Assembly: GCF_045679555.1 (NCBI RefSeq)
Contig: NC_092089.1
Coordinates: 2,577,152-2,641,151 of the forward strand
DNA: 64,000 nt
DNA from: Salvelinus alpinus
Taxonomy: Eukaryota; Chordata; Actinopteri; Salmoniformes; Salmonidae
Reading direction: 5' to 3'
Part shown: one piece after another, positions 31,449 through 56,076 of the stretch
Layout: the number at the start of each line of letters is the position of its first letter
How positions within the stretch are numbered: position 1 is the stretch's first letter
Notes under the pieces: model-generated
The model's database searches: none
What the model saw: only the letters and a program-made list of their open reading frames with translations
What the model was told of the DNA's origin: nothing
Program-made: the position numbers and the translations under genes

Positions 31449-34043
31449 TATGGCTAGCCCCCTATCCTCCTCAACATTACTTCCACCTGATTTCATTACC
31501 TATTGATTGCTCATTGTCAGCAAATAATCCTTGCCTCTGTTCAGGCATGTGCACAGATAGGGCTCTACCTGTGCAGAGCACATGCCCCTTCCAGTCTCCA
31601 GTGCCCTTTTCCATGGTGGTATAATTTCCCCCAAAAATGTGTAAAGATAAAAAATACAATAAATATGTAATTGTTCTAAACCCACTGAACTCGAATTCGC
31701 ACCTATTCTTCCGAACCAAAAATGTGTGCGTCTTGATTGTTGACCAATGACCAGCAGCGTTGCATCGGTAAAATCCCTGGGGAAGCCTCCACTATTCCAG
31801 CACCATTTCAACTTCAACATCATCAAATCACCTCTGCTTAGTCTAATACAGTGACAACTAAAAGATACCAAAAACGATTTAGTCCAATCAACATAGGCTA
31901 AATATGTGGCTGTCCATGGTTCTGATTTTATGCGTGTGTGCGTGCTCTTTCATGCAAGTAGAAAAACATGTTGACTCACCCTATTTGTAGAGAAACGCCA
32001 ATGCCATCCTCTCTTTCATGTTGACGAAATGGTCTATCACTCTGTCATACAGTACACGCTTTTATCTTTTGGTGTCCTGGGCTACCTGGCTAAAATGCTT
32101 GCTAGCTAGCCTAACTTTAATTCATGGGCAAAGTTAGCTATTTAACATTAGTGTTCTACATCTAGCTACAAATTGAACTTCCATTCTCTCAGGCCAGGGG
32201 CACAACAATGTATAAATTAATGGTTGGATCAGAATCGCCGTTATAATCATTGTAAAGTACAGAGAATTAAGTAAAACCACAACTCCAAATCCCTATATCC
32301 ATCCATGGCTAATTTAGGAAAGTGCCAATTTTAGCTAGCTGGCTAGCTAGCCACTGGAGGACAACAACACAACGAGATGCAACAATTCAAGTTTTTCTGT
32401 CAATGATGTATGCTCTCAATGGGATTTGATAGTAGTGAAGCCAAAATCCAATTTGGCTTCCCTTGACACTTTTTTTTTGGTGCGCCAGGACCATTCAATT
32501 GAGCTCGCTCAGTTTAGCTCAATGCTGATATACTTTTTCTGTCAAGGGAGGCCTGATAGAAGGTTAAATAAAGGTTCAATTAAAAATGTAAAAGCTCATT
32601 GGCTTCCCTTGCATTCAGTGCTTCGGCGGCAACAATGTCATCCTCATTTGGACCAGACAGAATCAGATAGATGGCCTACACATGGAGACAATAGGGGTGC
32701 TGTTTCGCTCTCTCAGATGCTTTCTCCTGTGAGATACAGTCAACCTCTTACGAATTAAAGGAAAATTATGAAACAGAGACGAAAGATAAAAATGTGTTTT
32801 TATATTTGTTCCTTGGTAATTTTTGGGGGGGAAGCCTGGCTTCCCTTGGCATTCATGAATACACTCCACTGCCAATGACCAGTCATCAGCATTGTTGGGT
32901 AAAGGTGGTATGGGTTAAACTAAGCTTAGGTTTAGGGTAGGGATGTCCCAAGGATTCCAAATAGCCTTAACCTATCCAGATTAGTGGCCAGAAAGACAGT
33001 ATTGCCTGTCAAAAACAGAGTAGGCCTACATTAATCATCCATATAAAATACAGTTTAGCAATCAACTACTGACTCATCATTGCCAGAACAACAGGCTACC
33101 TGGTGCTGTGGTCTTATTTCAGATATTGCCAGTAGCCACCCAAACTTGGCCTATGTCTAAAGCTGTAACATCGATATTATGACTTCAATATTATGGGATG
33201 AAGATGTAACATATTCTGGCAAATGCATTACGATATTTGTGAGGCAGAACAGTGCTACCCGGCTGACAACAAGCACTTTGTAGGCAGGCTGCCCTCCAAA
33301 GTGATGGCTGGTGGAAACGGAATGCGCTTTCTGAAATTGTGTGTACTTTACTCATCAGATTGCGCTGCTTTTCTCTCTTGTAATTTTTGCTTAATGAGTC
33401 TGTAACCGCAGTGCAGATGGGGGGGGTGTGCCCTTTTTTTGTTGAGCACATGCCCCCCCGAAAGGTCTGTGCACGGCCCTGCCTGTTTACAGCCCAGAAG
33501 CCAAGTTTAAATTGCATCTCCTATTCAGTCACTAATCACCAGCACCACATAGCAACTCCCATCTGACTCCAGTGCATTCATTTTAAAGAAATGAGGGAGA
33601 ACAAGAGCACTATGCTAAATACAGGCACACAAATAAGGAAAACCTAGAAAACCGATGCATTTCTCCTTCAGTTATGCTGAGGGGAATTCTAGATGCATTC
33701 AGTACATGAGAAAGTGCAAATACTTCTTTATTACTGTTATGGAGGGAAAGAGGAAGCAATCCCTCTCGCCTTGTCTCAGTCTCTCTGTGTAAGAGGACGA
33801 TGTGCTTTATGACAAGTTAGCCTTGAGGGAGACCTCTCCTTTGTGTAACACAGCATGTCCAGGGTCAGAGCTATGTACTCTTATCTATGAGAATGTGCTC
33901 ATTCAACTGATCACAGACATGTCAGAGCGGTTTAGGTAGTCTTTCATTTATCAAACAGACGTCACGTAGATACCTTCTTCACCTGTACAATACGTACAGA
34001 AATGTAATGACAATTCAATAGAAGACCTTCGGTTGTATCCCTT
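31449..34043. other. Intergenic DNA between adam22 and dbf4, with a hAT-like remnant
   Basis: 31542-33485 is bounded by roughly inverted ends: CAGGCATGTGCACAGA on the left, and on the right GTCTGTGCACGGCCCTGCCT with GAGCACATGCCCC inside both. This resembles the terminal repeats of fish hAT elements. No transposase frame survives. The rest shows no gene. Confidence 0.5.
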
Positions 34044-34049
34044 TTTATT
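34044..34049 (-). terminator. Candidate poly(A) signal of dbf4
   Basis: AATAAA on the minus strand about 350 bp past the dbf4 stop codon. The assignment rests on position only. Confidence 0.45.
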
Positions 34050-34402
34050 CATTTTTTAAATGTACAGGACTGAGGATAGTGCTCCAGCCTGTTCTCCAGA
34101 TAAAACCAGTCATGGTAAAAAAGCCAGGTAGACTAAAAGCTGCCATGGTTAAATCAACACAACAGTGTTGCGCCACCACCCTCCCAACCTGAAGAGAACT
34201 ATTCCCTTTATAGAAGTCATAGGTTTAAAGAGCCACAGTCAACGGGTTCCCAAATAGATCTGCTATGTCACTCAATGAAACTGTCATACAATAAGTTCAT
34301 ACAGTGAGTCTGTAACAGGTTAGCGATCATATTGGGAAGATTCTGGGTTACCCAAACCCCCCCCCACTCTCCTCTAGCTGGGGAAGGCCTGGAACTCCCA
34401 GT

Positions 34403-37400
34403 CTATGTCCTCACTGGAGTCGAACAGTTGGGAAAGCCTCTGAACTCACACTCCATGTCCTCACTGGAGTGGAACAGCTGCCAGAGGTTCAGCAGAGAGC
34501 TGCTGGGAACATTGCTCGGTTTTTCCTGCTCCTGAGCAGTCTGCTGCGTCTCAACTTTCCTTCTCTTCCGTCTGTAATTCCTGACCCTCCTCTGTAACGT
34601 TCTGTCAGGAGGGGTGTGTGTCTCCGTGTCACCTGCCTCGAGCTCCGGAACACCCCCAGTATTCCCGGGAAGAGTACCCACTTCGTGCTGACTGGAAGGG
34701 ACCTTCACACGTCCAGCTGGATCGCCACATTGTAAATCCTCTGTGTGACTAAATGAAGAGCGGCCATCTTTGTCTGTGTGAGTTCTCTGGCCCTGATGGG
34801 AAAGTCTGGGGTTGGCGACAGAGTCATGGGTAGAAGGGTCTATTTCTGCATTAGACACAGGTGTCTGACTCAGCCCAGCCCTCTGGGGGTGCTTGCGCGG
34901 GGATCCCTGTTGGCAGCGTTGTTTGCAGGACAGGGATCTGTGCTTGGGCTGGGGTCTGTCTGGGACGTAAGAGCACCTCTTCTCCCCCTCGCTGGTGCTG
35001 TGGGGAACAGGGGCTCCTCGGCTGCGCTTCCGAGGCTGTTCCAAGGGGTTTTCCACACTCTGGGAGAGAGGGTGCTCCACTGTAGTAGACCAGAGGGACA
35101 TTAATCCCCCCTTCAGCTCTTTGGTTTCCACACCTCCCTCCTTCTCTTCCTCCATCTGTATGCTGGGTCCAGGAACACACAACAGGGAGGTTATGCTGTA
35201 CTTTGACCTGTGGGAACAAAAAATTACTTAGAGATGTGGTGATCAGCACAACAGATGGACAACAAAAAAAAAACAGGCAATCTGCAAAATGTTCCACACA
35301 ACATTGCATTAGTTTTCCTAACAAACATGTGACTGAACAGCATTCAATATGTGTGCGTTTACTTTTGATTTGGGTAGATTTTGCTCCTGTGTGGACAATT
35401 GGTAGCGCATGGTGCTTGCAACGCCAGGGTTGTGGGTTCCATTCCCAGAACATCTGCGAAATGACTAAAATGTAAAAATGTAAGACTACTGCACCTTGTG
35501 TTTGGAGTTTGTGTTGTTTTGACGTGACTGAAGTTGAAGGGCAGTGTGGTGATGAGCCTGTCCACCACCAGGTACTCATCACTTCTGGAGAAGGCCTTGT
35601 GCTGCTCACTCTGCAGGTGCTGCAGAATACAGACACAAGTCAAGCATTACCACAACGTCTGCTACCACTACATCAAGTACAGAAGGCCTTTTGTACATGA
35701 TTAGGTCCTCGTTATAAACACGTGTTAACTGTGTTTACATACATTAAACAGATGTATTCTAACTCACAGCTTTGATGTTGTTGTATTTGAGCGTGCAGCA
35801 CTCGCAGTAGCCTCCACGTTTCTTCTCCCTGTTCCTCCTGGCCCGGTCCTGCCCCCTCTCCTCACTGGCTGACACTCTCGCCCCTCGGTTCCTGAGACAC
35901 CCATAGGTCAGTAAGTAATAGCCAAGTCAGAGTTCAATCATATAGTTGCCTAGCAACCAAGACTTAGCAGTTAGTCCCGGAGGGTGCTAAGCAATACATA
36001 ACCGTTTCCTGTTGTAACAATCCCCATCAACAACAGTAGGAAAATCTGGATGTTTTGGTGAATCAGGTAAAACAAAAATGCCAAGACAGGGGAATATACT
36101 GCCACACTGCTTCTTCTGTAATTGGTGGATTTTCTTTATGTTCACAACAAGAAGGGTTAAGAAAGGTGAGGCGTTTAGTGAATGAGACTCCATACCCGTG
36201 CTCTTTAGGTCTCTTCCCAGAGTGTTCCTGGTCCTCTACATAGAAGGGACTGCAGGGGGGAGCTGACGTTAGGTTAAACTCTGGCATGTTCGGCATGGCC
36301 AGATAAATTGGACGGTAATGTCTGGCAGAGAGACATAAGATAGATGCTATATTACATGCTCAAACACCAACTTATGCCAATAATAATTGCCTTAATATGT
36401 CAATACTACAGACATCGGAGTCTGTCATCTCTTTTATAGACCCACCTGCTGGAGTCCACTACCTTTACAAAGGGTTTACGGATCCTTCCACCTGAGCAAA
36501 ACACAGAACAAAGCATTAGAGACAGTGCCTATGTCTGGGTCAAATAACTTCTCATAATGATATACAGGAGGACGGCTCATAATAATGGCTGGACGGAGCA
36601 AATGGAATGGCATCCAACACATGGGCTCCCGAGTGGCGCAGCGGTCGAAGGCACTGCATCTCAGTGCTAGAGGCGTCACTGCAGACCCTGGTTCGAGTCC
36701 AGGCTGTATCACAACCGGCCGTGTTTGGGAGTCCCATAGGGCGGCGCACAATTGGCCCAGCGACATCCGGGGTAGGCCATCATTGTAAATAAGAATTTGT
36801 TCTTAACTGACTTGCCTAGTTAAATAAATCAAATAAAAAATGTATTTGATACCATTCCACAGATTCCGCTCCAGCCATTACCACAAGCCCGTCCTCCCCA
36901 ATTAAGGTGCCACCAACCTCCTGTGAGTACCAGTGTTATCGTACAACCAACATCAACCTTAATCTACTGAGATGATATACGTAGAAGGTTTTAGAAGTTC
37001 TCTATAACAATAACACAGTGATGAAGCGGTAAACAGACAACAGAGTCACATGCAACAGGACATTATTTACCCTTATACTTCTGGAAGGCTGGATTTCCTG
37101 CAGGTTCTCCTTTGGCCTACATTAGTAAGGAATAACACACAAGACTCATGTAAGTGATATGTTATTCCAGGAAATAACTCAAAATATAAGTCCAGAAACA
37201 TGACTTACACTTTTCTTGACAGCAGCTGTGGTTGCGGTTGGCTTTTCAGCAGTATACTTAACATTCCTTTTCTTCTTTTCCATATAAGCTATTACATCTG
37301 GAATTGAAGGAAATTCAAGAAAATATTTTTTGGGCATACGAAAGTATCATTGTCATAATAAGCATTATGTCAACATTTCTTATCAAACAAATGAATAGAT

Positions 37401-40400
37401 GTGTTACCATCAATGTACAGGATTTTCACTCCCCACTCCAGAGCATTGGACAGGATCTCGTTGACCTGTATTCTCACCTACAGGGTAAAAACAAATGAAC
37501 ATCTTAACCGAAGAACTGAAATCCAAAGTATCTCCTGAAGTATGAATAAGCATTTCGATCCAAAGTGCAAACTTTCCTGAAGTTCCTGACGACTATTAGT
37601 CAGAAACAATAAAAGTAACATGTAGCATTAGGTTGGAAATAGCTTGCCAAACTCATTAGTGAGAATCTTAACAAACCTGCTCTTTTACAACTCTCTTCAC
37701 AAAAGACTTGCCCCTGCTTATGACCACCTGTCAAATACCAGAGAGATAGGGAGAGATGGATAAATATATATATGGATAGCTTTGGTTATACAGTATATCA
37801 TGGAAAATGATCCCAATGAGATACAGATACCAGTCACAGACACAGAGAGGAATAGTTGGCTCACCATGTCTGCCTGGCCCTGGGAGCTTCCTTTGAGGCT
37901 GTCTCTGTGGCTGCCGGGACAGGGGCGAGGGTGGGGGGAGCTGTGCCCAGAGTCAGGGCTTGGGACAAGTGAGTCACGGCCATGACACTGCACATACCTG
38001 GCCTCTCTCTTATTAGACACCAGGTACTTGATCTCCTTGCTGAAGAACTTCTCCACCGTCTGAGGGGACAGAGACACTGGGTCAGACGCGGGGGGGGGGG
38101 GGGGGGGGGGTCTGTGCATATTTGTAAACAACAGCTGGTGCACGAAATCTAAGGAAGTCTCTAGATTTTGCTCGCCTGAAGTAGTGTATATTATGATAAA
38201 TTGCAGGCCACACTACTTGCTAGAGAGTTTTCAGCCATACTTTTCGTGGCTGTTTAATTACCACCACAGATAGATGCTGGCACTAAGACCGCACTCAGTC
38301 AGCTGTAGAAGGAAATAAGCAAACAGGAAACCACTCACCCAGAGGCGGCCCCCTTAGTGGCCTGGAGACTTTCTATCCAAATTTCTATCAACATGTTAAA
38401 TGATCACCTGTACTCCACACACAGAGATGCGTACAAAGCTCTCCCTCGCCCTCCATTTGGTAAATCTGACCACAACTCTATCCTCCTGATTCCTGCTTAC
38501 AAGCAAAAATTAAAGCAGGAAGCACCAGTGACTCGGTCTATAAAAAAAGTGGTCAGATGTCGCAGATGCTAAACTACAGGACTGTTTTGCTATCACAGAC
38601 TGGAACATGTTCCGGGATTCTTCCGATGGCATTGAGGAGTACACCACATCAGTCACTGGCTTTATCAATAAGTGCATTGAGGACGTCGTCCCCACAGTGA
38701 CTGTACGTACATACCCCAACCAAAAGCCATGGATTACAGGCAACATTCGCACTGAGCTAAAGGGTAGAGCTGCTGCTTTCAAGGTGCGGGACTCTAACCC
38801 AGAAGCTTACAAGAGATCCTGCTATGCCCTGCGACGAACCATCAAACAGGCAAAGCGTCAATACAGGGCTAAGATTGAATCATACTGCACCGGCTCCGAC
38901 GCTCATCTTCTGTGGCAGGGCTTGCAAACTATTACAGACTACAAAGGGAAGCACAGCGGCGAGCTGCCCAGTGACACAAGCCTACCAGACGAGCTAAATC
39001 ACTTCTATGCTCGCTTCGAGGAAAACAACACTGAGGCATGCATGAGAGCATCAGCTGTTCCGGACGACTGTGATCACGCTCTCCGTAGCCGACGTGAGTA
39101 AGACCTTTAAACAGGTCAACAGGCTGCCTGCCATCCAGGACCTCTACACCAGGCAGTGTCAGAGGAAGGCCCTAAAAATTGTCAAAGACCCCAGCTACCA
39201 CAGTCATAGACTGTTCTCTCTACTACCGCATGGCAAGCCGTACCGGAGTGCCAAGTCCAGGACAAAAAGGCCGCTCAACAGTTTTTACCCCCAAGCCATA
39301 AGACTCCTGAACTGGTTATCAAATGGCTACCCAGACTATTTGCATTGTGTGCCCCCCCCAACCCCTCTTTTTACACTGCTGCTACTCTCTGTTTATCATA
39401 TATGCATAGTCACTTTAACTATACATTCATGTACATACTACCTCAATTGGGCCGACCAACCAGTGCTCCCACACATTGGCTAACCGGGCTATCTGCATTG
39501 TGTCCCGCCACCCACCACCCCCTCTTTTACGCTACTGCTACTCTCTGTTCATCATATATGCATAGTCACTTTAACCATATCTACATGTACATACTACCTA
39601 ACAGGTGTCTGTATGTAGCCTCACTACATTTATAGCCTCGCTACTGTATATAGCCTGTCTTTTTACTGTTGTTTTATTTCTTTACTTACCTATTGTTCAC
39701 CTAACACCTTTTTTGCACTATTGGTTAGTAAGTAAGCATTTCACTAAGGTCTACACCTGTTGTATTCGGCGCACGTGACAAATAAACTTTGATTTGATTT
39801 GGAGGAGAACACACAAGGTCCATCCAGAGCCAGAGTATTAATCAAATACTGTATTTAAAACGGTGGTGAAAAGAGAGAAATGACAGCGGGCAGCAGTGCA
39901 AGGGGCTTCCGGGCCTCTATGAGGACCCCACATGCACAATCTTGCACAACGTTTTGAGCTGCTGCACTTCGGAAGGAGATATAGGCCCCACTGTTCAGCA
40001 AGAATAGGAGCAGGTTGTGCTTGATTGTGTCAGCTATCAGGTTGCTATACAGTGGGACATAGGACAGATGCAGGCCCAATACATGGTCGGACAGTTAGGC
40101 CGCAGACTTTAAATATGTTTGACTTCAGTACTAACTTTCCAATATTTTCCGTACTACATGTATTATAGTGTAGTGTTTGTATGCTGACTTCACAAAATGA
40201 ATTGTTTGTAAATGGACAATAACTTACTTTGTATCAAAGTGAGTCAACCAGAGAGATAACAACTCCGGTAACAAGACAGAAGCAATCACTAGAAGAGTTA
40301 TGTTCCAAGACTGAAAGCCACTCCTCCTCCACAGTAAGTAGCATTGGTGTGAAAGGCAGCAAGTTGTCATTTCACTTCAAAATGGTCCATGATCAGCAGT

Positions 40401-40930
40401 ATGTCAACACAACACCTTATTAACAATTCACACAACCTGTCAATTTAAATGTCCTATTTCGCTGGCTCAGGAATGATTATCCCCTTTTGTTAAAGGCAGG
40501 CAAGCTGATAACTGTATCATCCACATTCAATGTGCTATAATACTTTACAGTCTGTCATTATGTCAAATGCTAACAGATGTAAACAAATATTCACTTACCC
40601 CTCCAAACCTTTTGATATCATTCTCTAATGTCTCTGCTCTTCTGTTTGATGGCAAATCTAAGTAGAATAGTTTCCCAGTGAAAGCCTTTTTTGGGGCAGG
40701 ATAAGATTCACATGGTGGTTTGGCATGGCTCTTCGATGCTGACTTGTGCCCCTTATCAGCGAGTTTGGGGTCTGAAAAAGTAGCAAAGTTAGTTTAAATT
40801 TTTGACGGAACTTTCTTGCAGATAAGGCTCATCAACAATGTAGTAATAACGTTCGCTAGTTACATGTTAAAAAAGATCCCTTACCTTGTAAACGGGGTTT
40901 TGTAGACTTTTGGGTGCGTCTAGATTTCAT
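34403..40930 (-). CDS. dbf4: Dbf4, regulatory subunit of CDC7 kinase
   Basis: Dbf4 activates the nuclear CDC7 kinase, which phosphorylates MCM proteins to fire replication origins. Twelve exons join in phase to 631 codons: 40930-40885, 40771-40599, 38059-37865, 37727-37677, 37477-37408, 37297-37209, 37116-37071, 36491-36446, 36321-36196, 35891-35768, 35619-35495 and 35207-34403. Human DBF4 has 674. The BRCT-like N motif spans about residues 48-180 (GKLFYLDLPS, VEKFFSKEIKYLVSNKREAR, EWGVKILYIDD). The CDC7-binding M motif is RKPFVKVVDSSRHYRPIY, near residues 228-245. The DBF4 zinc finger has Cys310, Cys313, His323 and His329. The C-terminal tail is low complexity and ends in LFHSSEDMECEFRGF. 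All borders are GT/AG. Introns hold a LINE (38113) and a SINE (36623). Confidence 0.96.
35391..35485 (+). mobile_element. Degraded HpaI-type SINE
   Basis: Keeps TGGTGCTTGCAACGCCAGGG and GTTGTGGGTTCC from the tRNA-Lys-like head, then loses most of the 3' part. It sits in the last dbf4 intron. Confidence 0.75.
36582..36930. repeat. Palindromic salmonid repeat interrupted by a SINE
   Basis: The left arm (AATGGCTGGACGGAGCAAAT, then GGAATGG) and right arm (CCATTCCACAGATTCCGCTC, then CAGCCATT) are inverted copies. The SINE at 36623 lies between them. A MITE-like element in dbf4 intron 7. Confidence 0.65.
36623..36840 (+). mobile_element. tRNA-Leu-type SINE, near full length
   Basis: Head GGGCTCCCGAGTGGCGCAGC then GGTCGAAGGCACTG (A box) and GGTTCGAGTCC (B box), as in tRNA-Leu-derived salmonid SINEs (SlmI-type; the family name is from memory). 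The tail is TTCTTAACTGACTTGCCTAG followed by TTAAATAAA. Confidence 0.88.
38090..38110. repeat. Run of 21 G next to dbf4 exon 3
   Basis: Homopolymer G on the plus strand. On the dbf4 strand it is a C-run 30 bases before the exon 3 acceptor (38060) and would extend the polypyrimidine tract. Confidence 0.95.
38113..39801 (+). mobile_element. L2/Rex1-like LINE with internal deletions
   Basis: Lies in dbf4 intron 2, opposite to the gene. Endonuclease remnants come first (38125-38560, frames broken; KSDHNSILLIPAYK), then the linker to reverse transcriptase (38607-39101; WITGNIRTEL, LPDELNHFYARFEENNTEA). The whole catalytic reverse transcriptase part is then missing, because KTFKQVNR jumps straight to LPAIQDLYTRQCQRKALKIV near 39121. 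The 3' end contains a local duplication (39350-39440 and 39480-39600) and ends TTGTATTCGGCGCACGTGAC near 39780. Confidence 0.88.
39802..40598. other. Rest of dbf4 intron 2
   Basis: No exon found. A piece at about 39890-40080 resembles further LINE-derived sequence on the minus strand, but it is too diverged to define. Confidence 0.45.
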
Positions 40931-42165
40931 CTTATTCAATATAATTTGAGAGGAGAATAGAATATCCTTGTATTCTCCTGTGTTGTAAGTAATAGACATG
41001 TTTACAAACTGAGTTAATGGATGCTAACGTTAACCGTTGTAACGTTATCTAGCTAAACTGCATAAAATCGTTAGCTTTAAAAACAAAACAAAAATAAGTT
41101 TAAGGAGTAATGTAAATAGACATAGTTAGAGAAGTTGAAAATGAAAAATAGGACTTCAAAGAAAACGAACAGACCCTAGCTAGCACAAGCAAGCAACAAA
41201 ACCGTACCACGGCAATTTAAACTTTGTTTTTATAACCTGTTTTTTTTAAACTACAGGAAGTGGAATCTGCCAGCTAGCTACTAAATAACGTTAGCTTGCT
41301 AACTCACTGGCTAAAAGTTAATATATACCTCGTGAGAGCCTGTGGTCTTGTAAAACAATATATTTCCGTAAATTGACATTTGTTACAACCGATTTTCACG
41401 AAAGTTCGGTACAGTATCTTTAAATTGTTTTGGTTCCGCTAAGATTACTCTGTTGCCATAATATTTTGTTGTGCCATAGATGTTCTATGTTCTTTCCCGC
41501 TTCGAAAAATCCCGTCATTCCAAAAAGGGGGTGTTGTTGCTGAAAGTTATCATTGCTTTCGAATACGATGTTTCCACATATTTTTTCTGGCTTTTTTAAA
41601 AGTAAAAATGTATCAAGCAAGTAACTGATGACTTTATCCTTAACGAATAATTTATAAATATGACAAATTCCAATTTCTCATATTTATAGGTATTTAGTTA
41701 GTTAGCTAGTGTAGCTGTAATCATGTGCTCGCTCTCCTTGTGCCAAGAATGTGCTCTGCTGAAAGTCTAAATATTTTTTACAAATGTCATGTTGGGTAAA
41801 CTAGCTATTCTTATTTCACTTTATCTAGTTGAATGAAGCCATGTATTGTGGAATTGCCCCATGAAGCACATGTACGCAGATACGAGCTATAAGAATACCG
41901 GGACATCACATTTAAATAGGTTTGCTTTGGATTCCGTCGCTGACAAAGAGCAAGACTACTTGTCCACTGTGGAAGAGTAGCTAGATAAATAAGTTAGCTA
42001 GCTTCTAGTTCCTGCAATATAGCTAGCAAGCAAGAAGCTTCTCTAAGGTAAACATAATGATTACAAATTGTCACTGGCCAGAATTCAACAATAATTTATT
42101 GGTCAATTAAATGTTCATAACAACAACTGAATCAAATGTTGTTTTGAATATCTTTCTTAGGCAAG
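40931..42165. promoter_or_regulatory. Shared dbf4/slc25a40 promoter region
   Basis: 1235 bp between two diverging start codons. slc25a40 appears to have a non-coding first exon ending at 42047 (CTAAG then GTAAAC), spliced to an acceptor at 42160 (TTTCTTAG) five bases before the ATG. Human DBF4 and SLC25A40 are also head to head. Transcription starts cannot be placed from sequence alone. Confidence 0.7.
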
Positions 42166-54757
<12,592 letters not shown>

Positions 54758-56076
54758 CCTGACTGGGCCTCTCACACACACAAACCACAACCATAGACAA
54801 TACCAAGAACACAATCAGCCATCGCCAACAGTAGGTATTGGCTACCTCTACCTTTCCCTGGGTCCTTAGAGATTTTCAGGTGTAACTTTGCATGCCTGTG
54901 TCCTCCCAGCTGCTTAGACACCCCAACACCCCTCACTGTTATAAAGTGTTCAAGTGTGATATGTCATGTGACTAGCTGGAAGTAGCTAATGTTGGCGTTT
55001 AGGACCTAACGCCAGGACTTGATTCTGTTCCAAAGCAGGAAATACTGGCAGACATGAAAACAAATATTTGTAGGTAATCAATATTATTCATATTTTATCT
55101 TATATTTCTCAATCAAGGTATACTGCACTTAATCACCATACTAATTGTGACAAGAGAAAATAGTAAAAGTGCACAGATTGTATTTGAAATCGTTTTTTTT
55201 GCCAAATCATGAAGGTATCATTTTCATAACTACTTAAATGATTTGTAGAATATTTTTCCTGTGCACCCATGGTGAAATATCATGTTATGAAGTGCATTTA
55301 ACTACATTGGCCTGTAGGTGGTATCAGAGACTTGTCTGTCATTGGACAAGTGTTTTATCCCATAACGTTAGTTATTGAGGTATGGGGGTTGTGTGCACTG
55401 TGCCATCTGGGGTCTGACAGTAATAATAATCATTTGATGGATGCGTATATTTGTCCTGTTTCACACATGTACACGTGTGTATTATACCCATGTCTGAAAT
55501 GCATATCCCGACTCCTCCTGAGACACCCTCGGAGAGTGGAGTCAGGGACAGTAGAGACGAGTGTCAAAGCTGTGGATGAGGCGGGATAACTTCTGGTTAG
55601 TAGTCTCTGTCCCGCAGAACCCCCTCTCATTCCCTGCTGCATTTTCTCTCAATTCATGACCCTAACGCTATCACCTCATTCTCAACCCTATTGGAAGAGA
55701 AGGCCCAAGGTCCTTCAGGATACATGTTCTGTTCAGTGCCAGACTGACAGTTTAAACCTGAAATGCACCTCTTCCAGAATCCCATATTCAATCCCCAGTC
55801 AGCCAGACATGGACTGTGAACTGTGACAACCTGTACATGTTCTCAAAACATGTAGCAATGATATAGATTTCTATTGTTTAATATATTCAATGATCACCTG
55901 CAGTGACACGTTTTCCAACTTTGTACAGAAATACATAGAATAAGTCACATTTTGACATTTGAATTGTTAAATCAATTGTTTTTATTAGATCAGCAAAGAT
56001 TTGTGATTTGGTTCAATCCAGTAGTTTCTGTTAACATATAATAATTCAATTCATAATTGAATCCTGTCGAACAAAT
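54758..56076. other. slc25a40 3' untranslated and intergenic DNA
   Basis: No open frame with support. I see no clear AATAAA within 300 bp of the stop, so the 3' end is undefined. Confidence 0.5.

Noticed and set aside
34851-35636. 261-codon minus-strand frame over dbf4 exons 11-12
   Set aside because: A shadow frame crossing an intron; the spliced dbf4 frame explains the region.
36623-36700. tRNA-Leu-like gene
   Set aside because: Head of a SINE with the usual body and tail; no proper acceptor stem closure.
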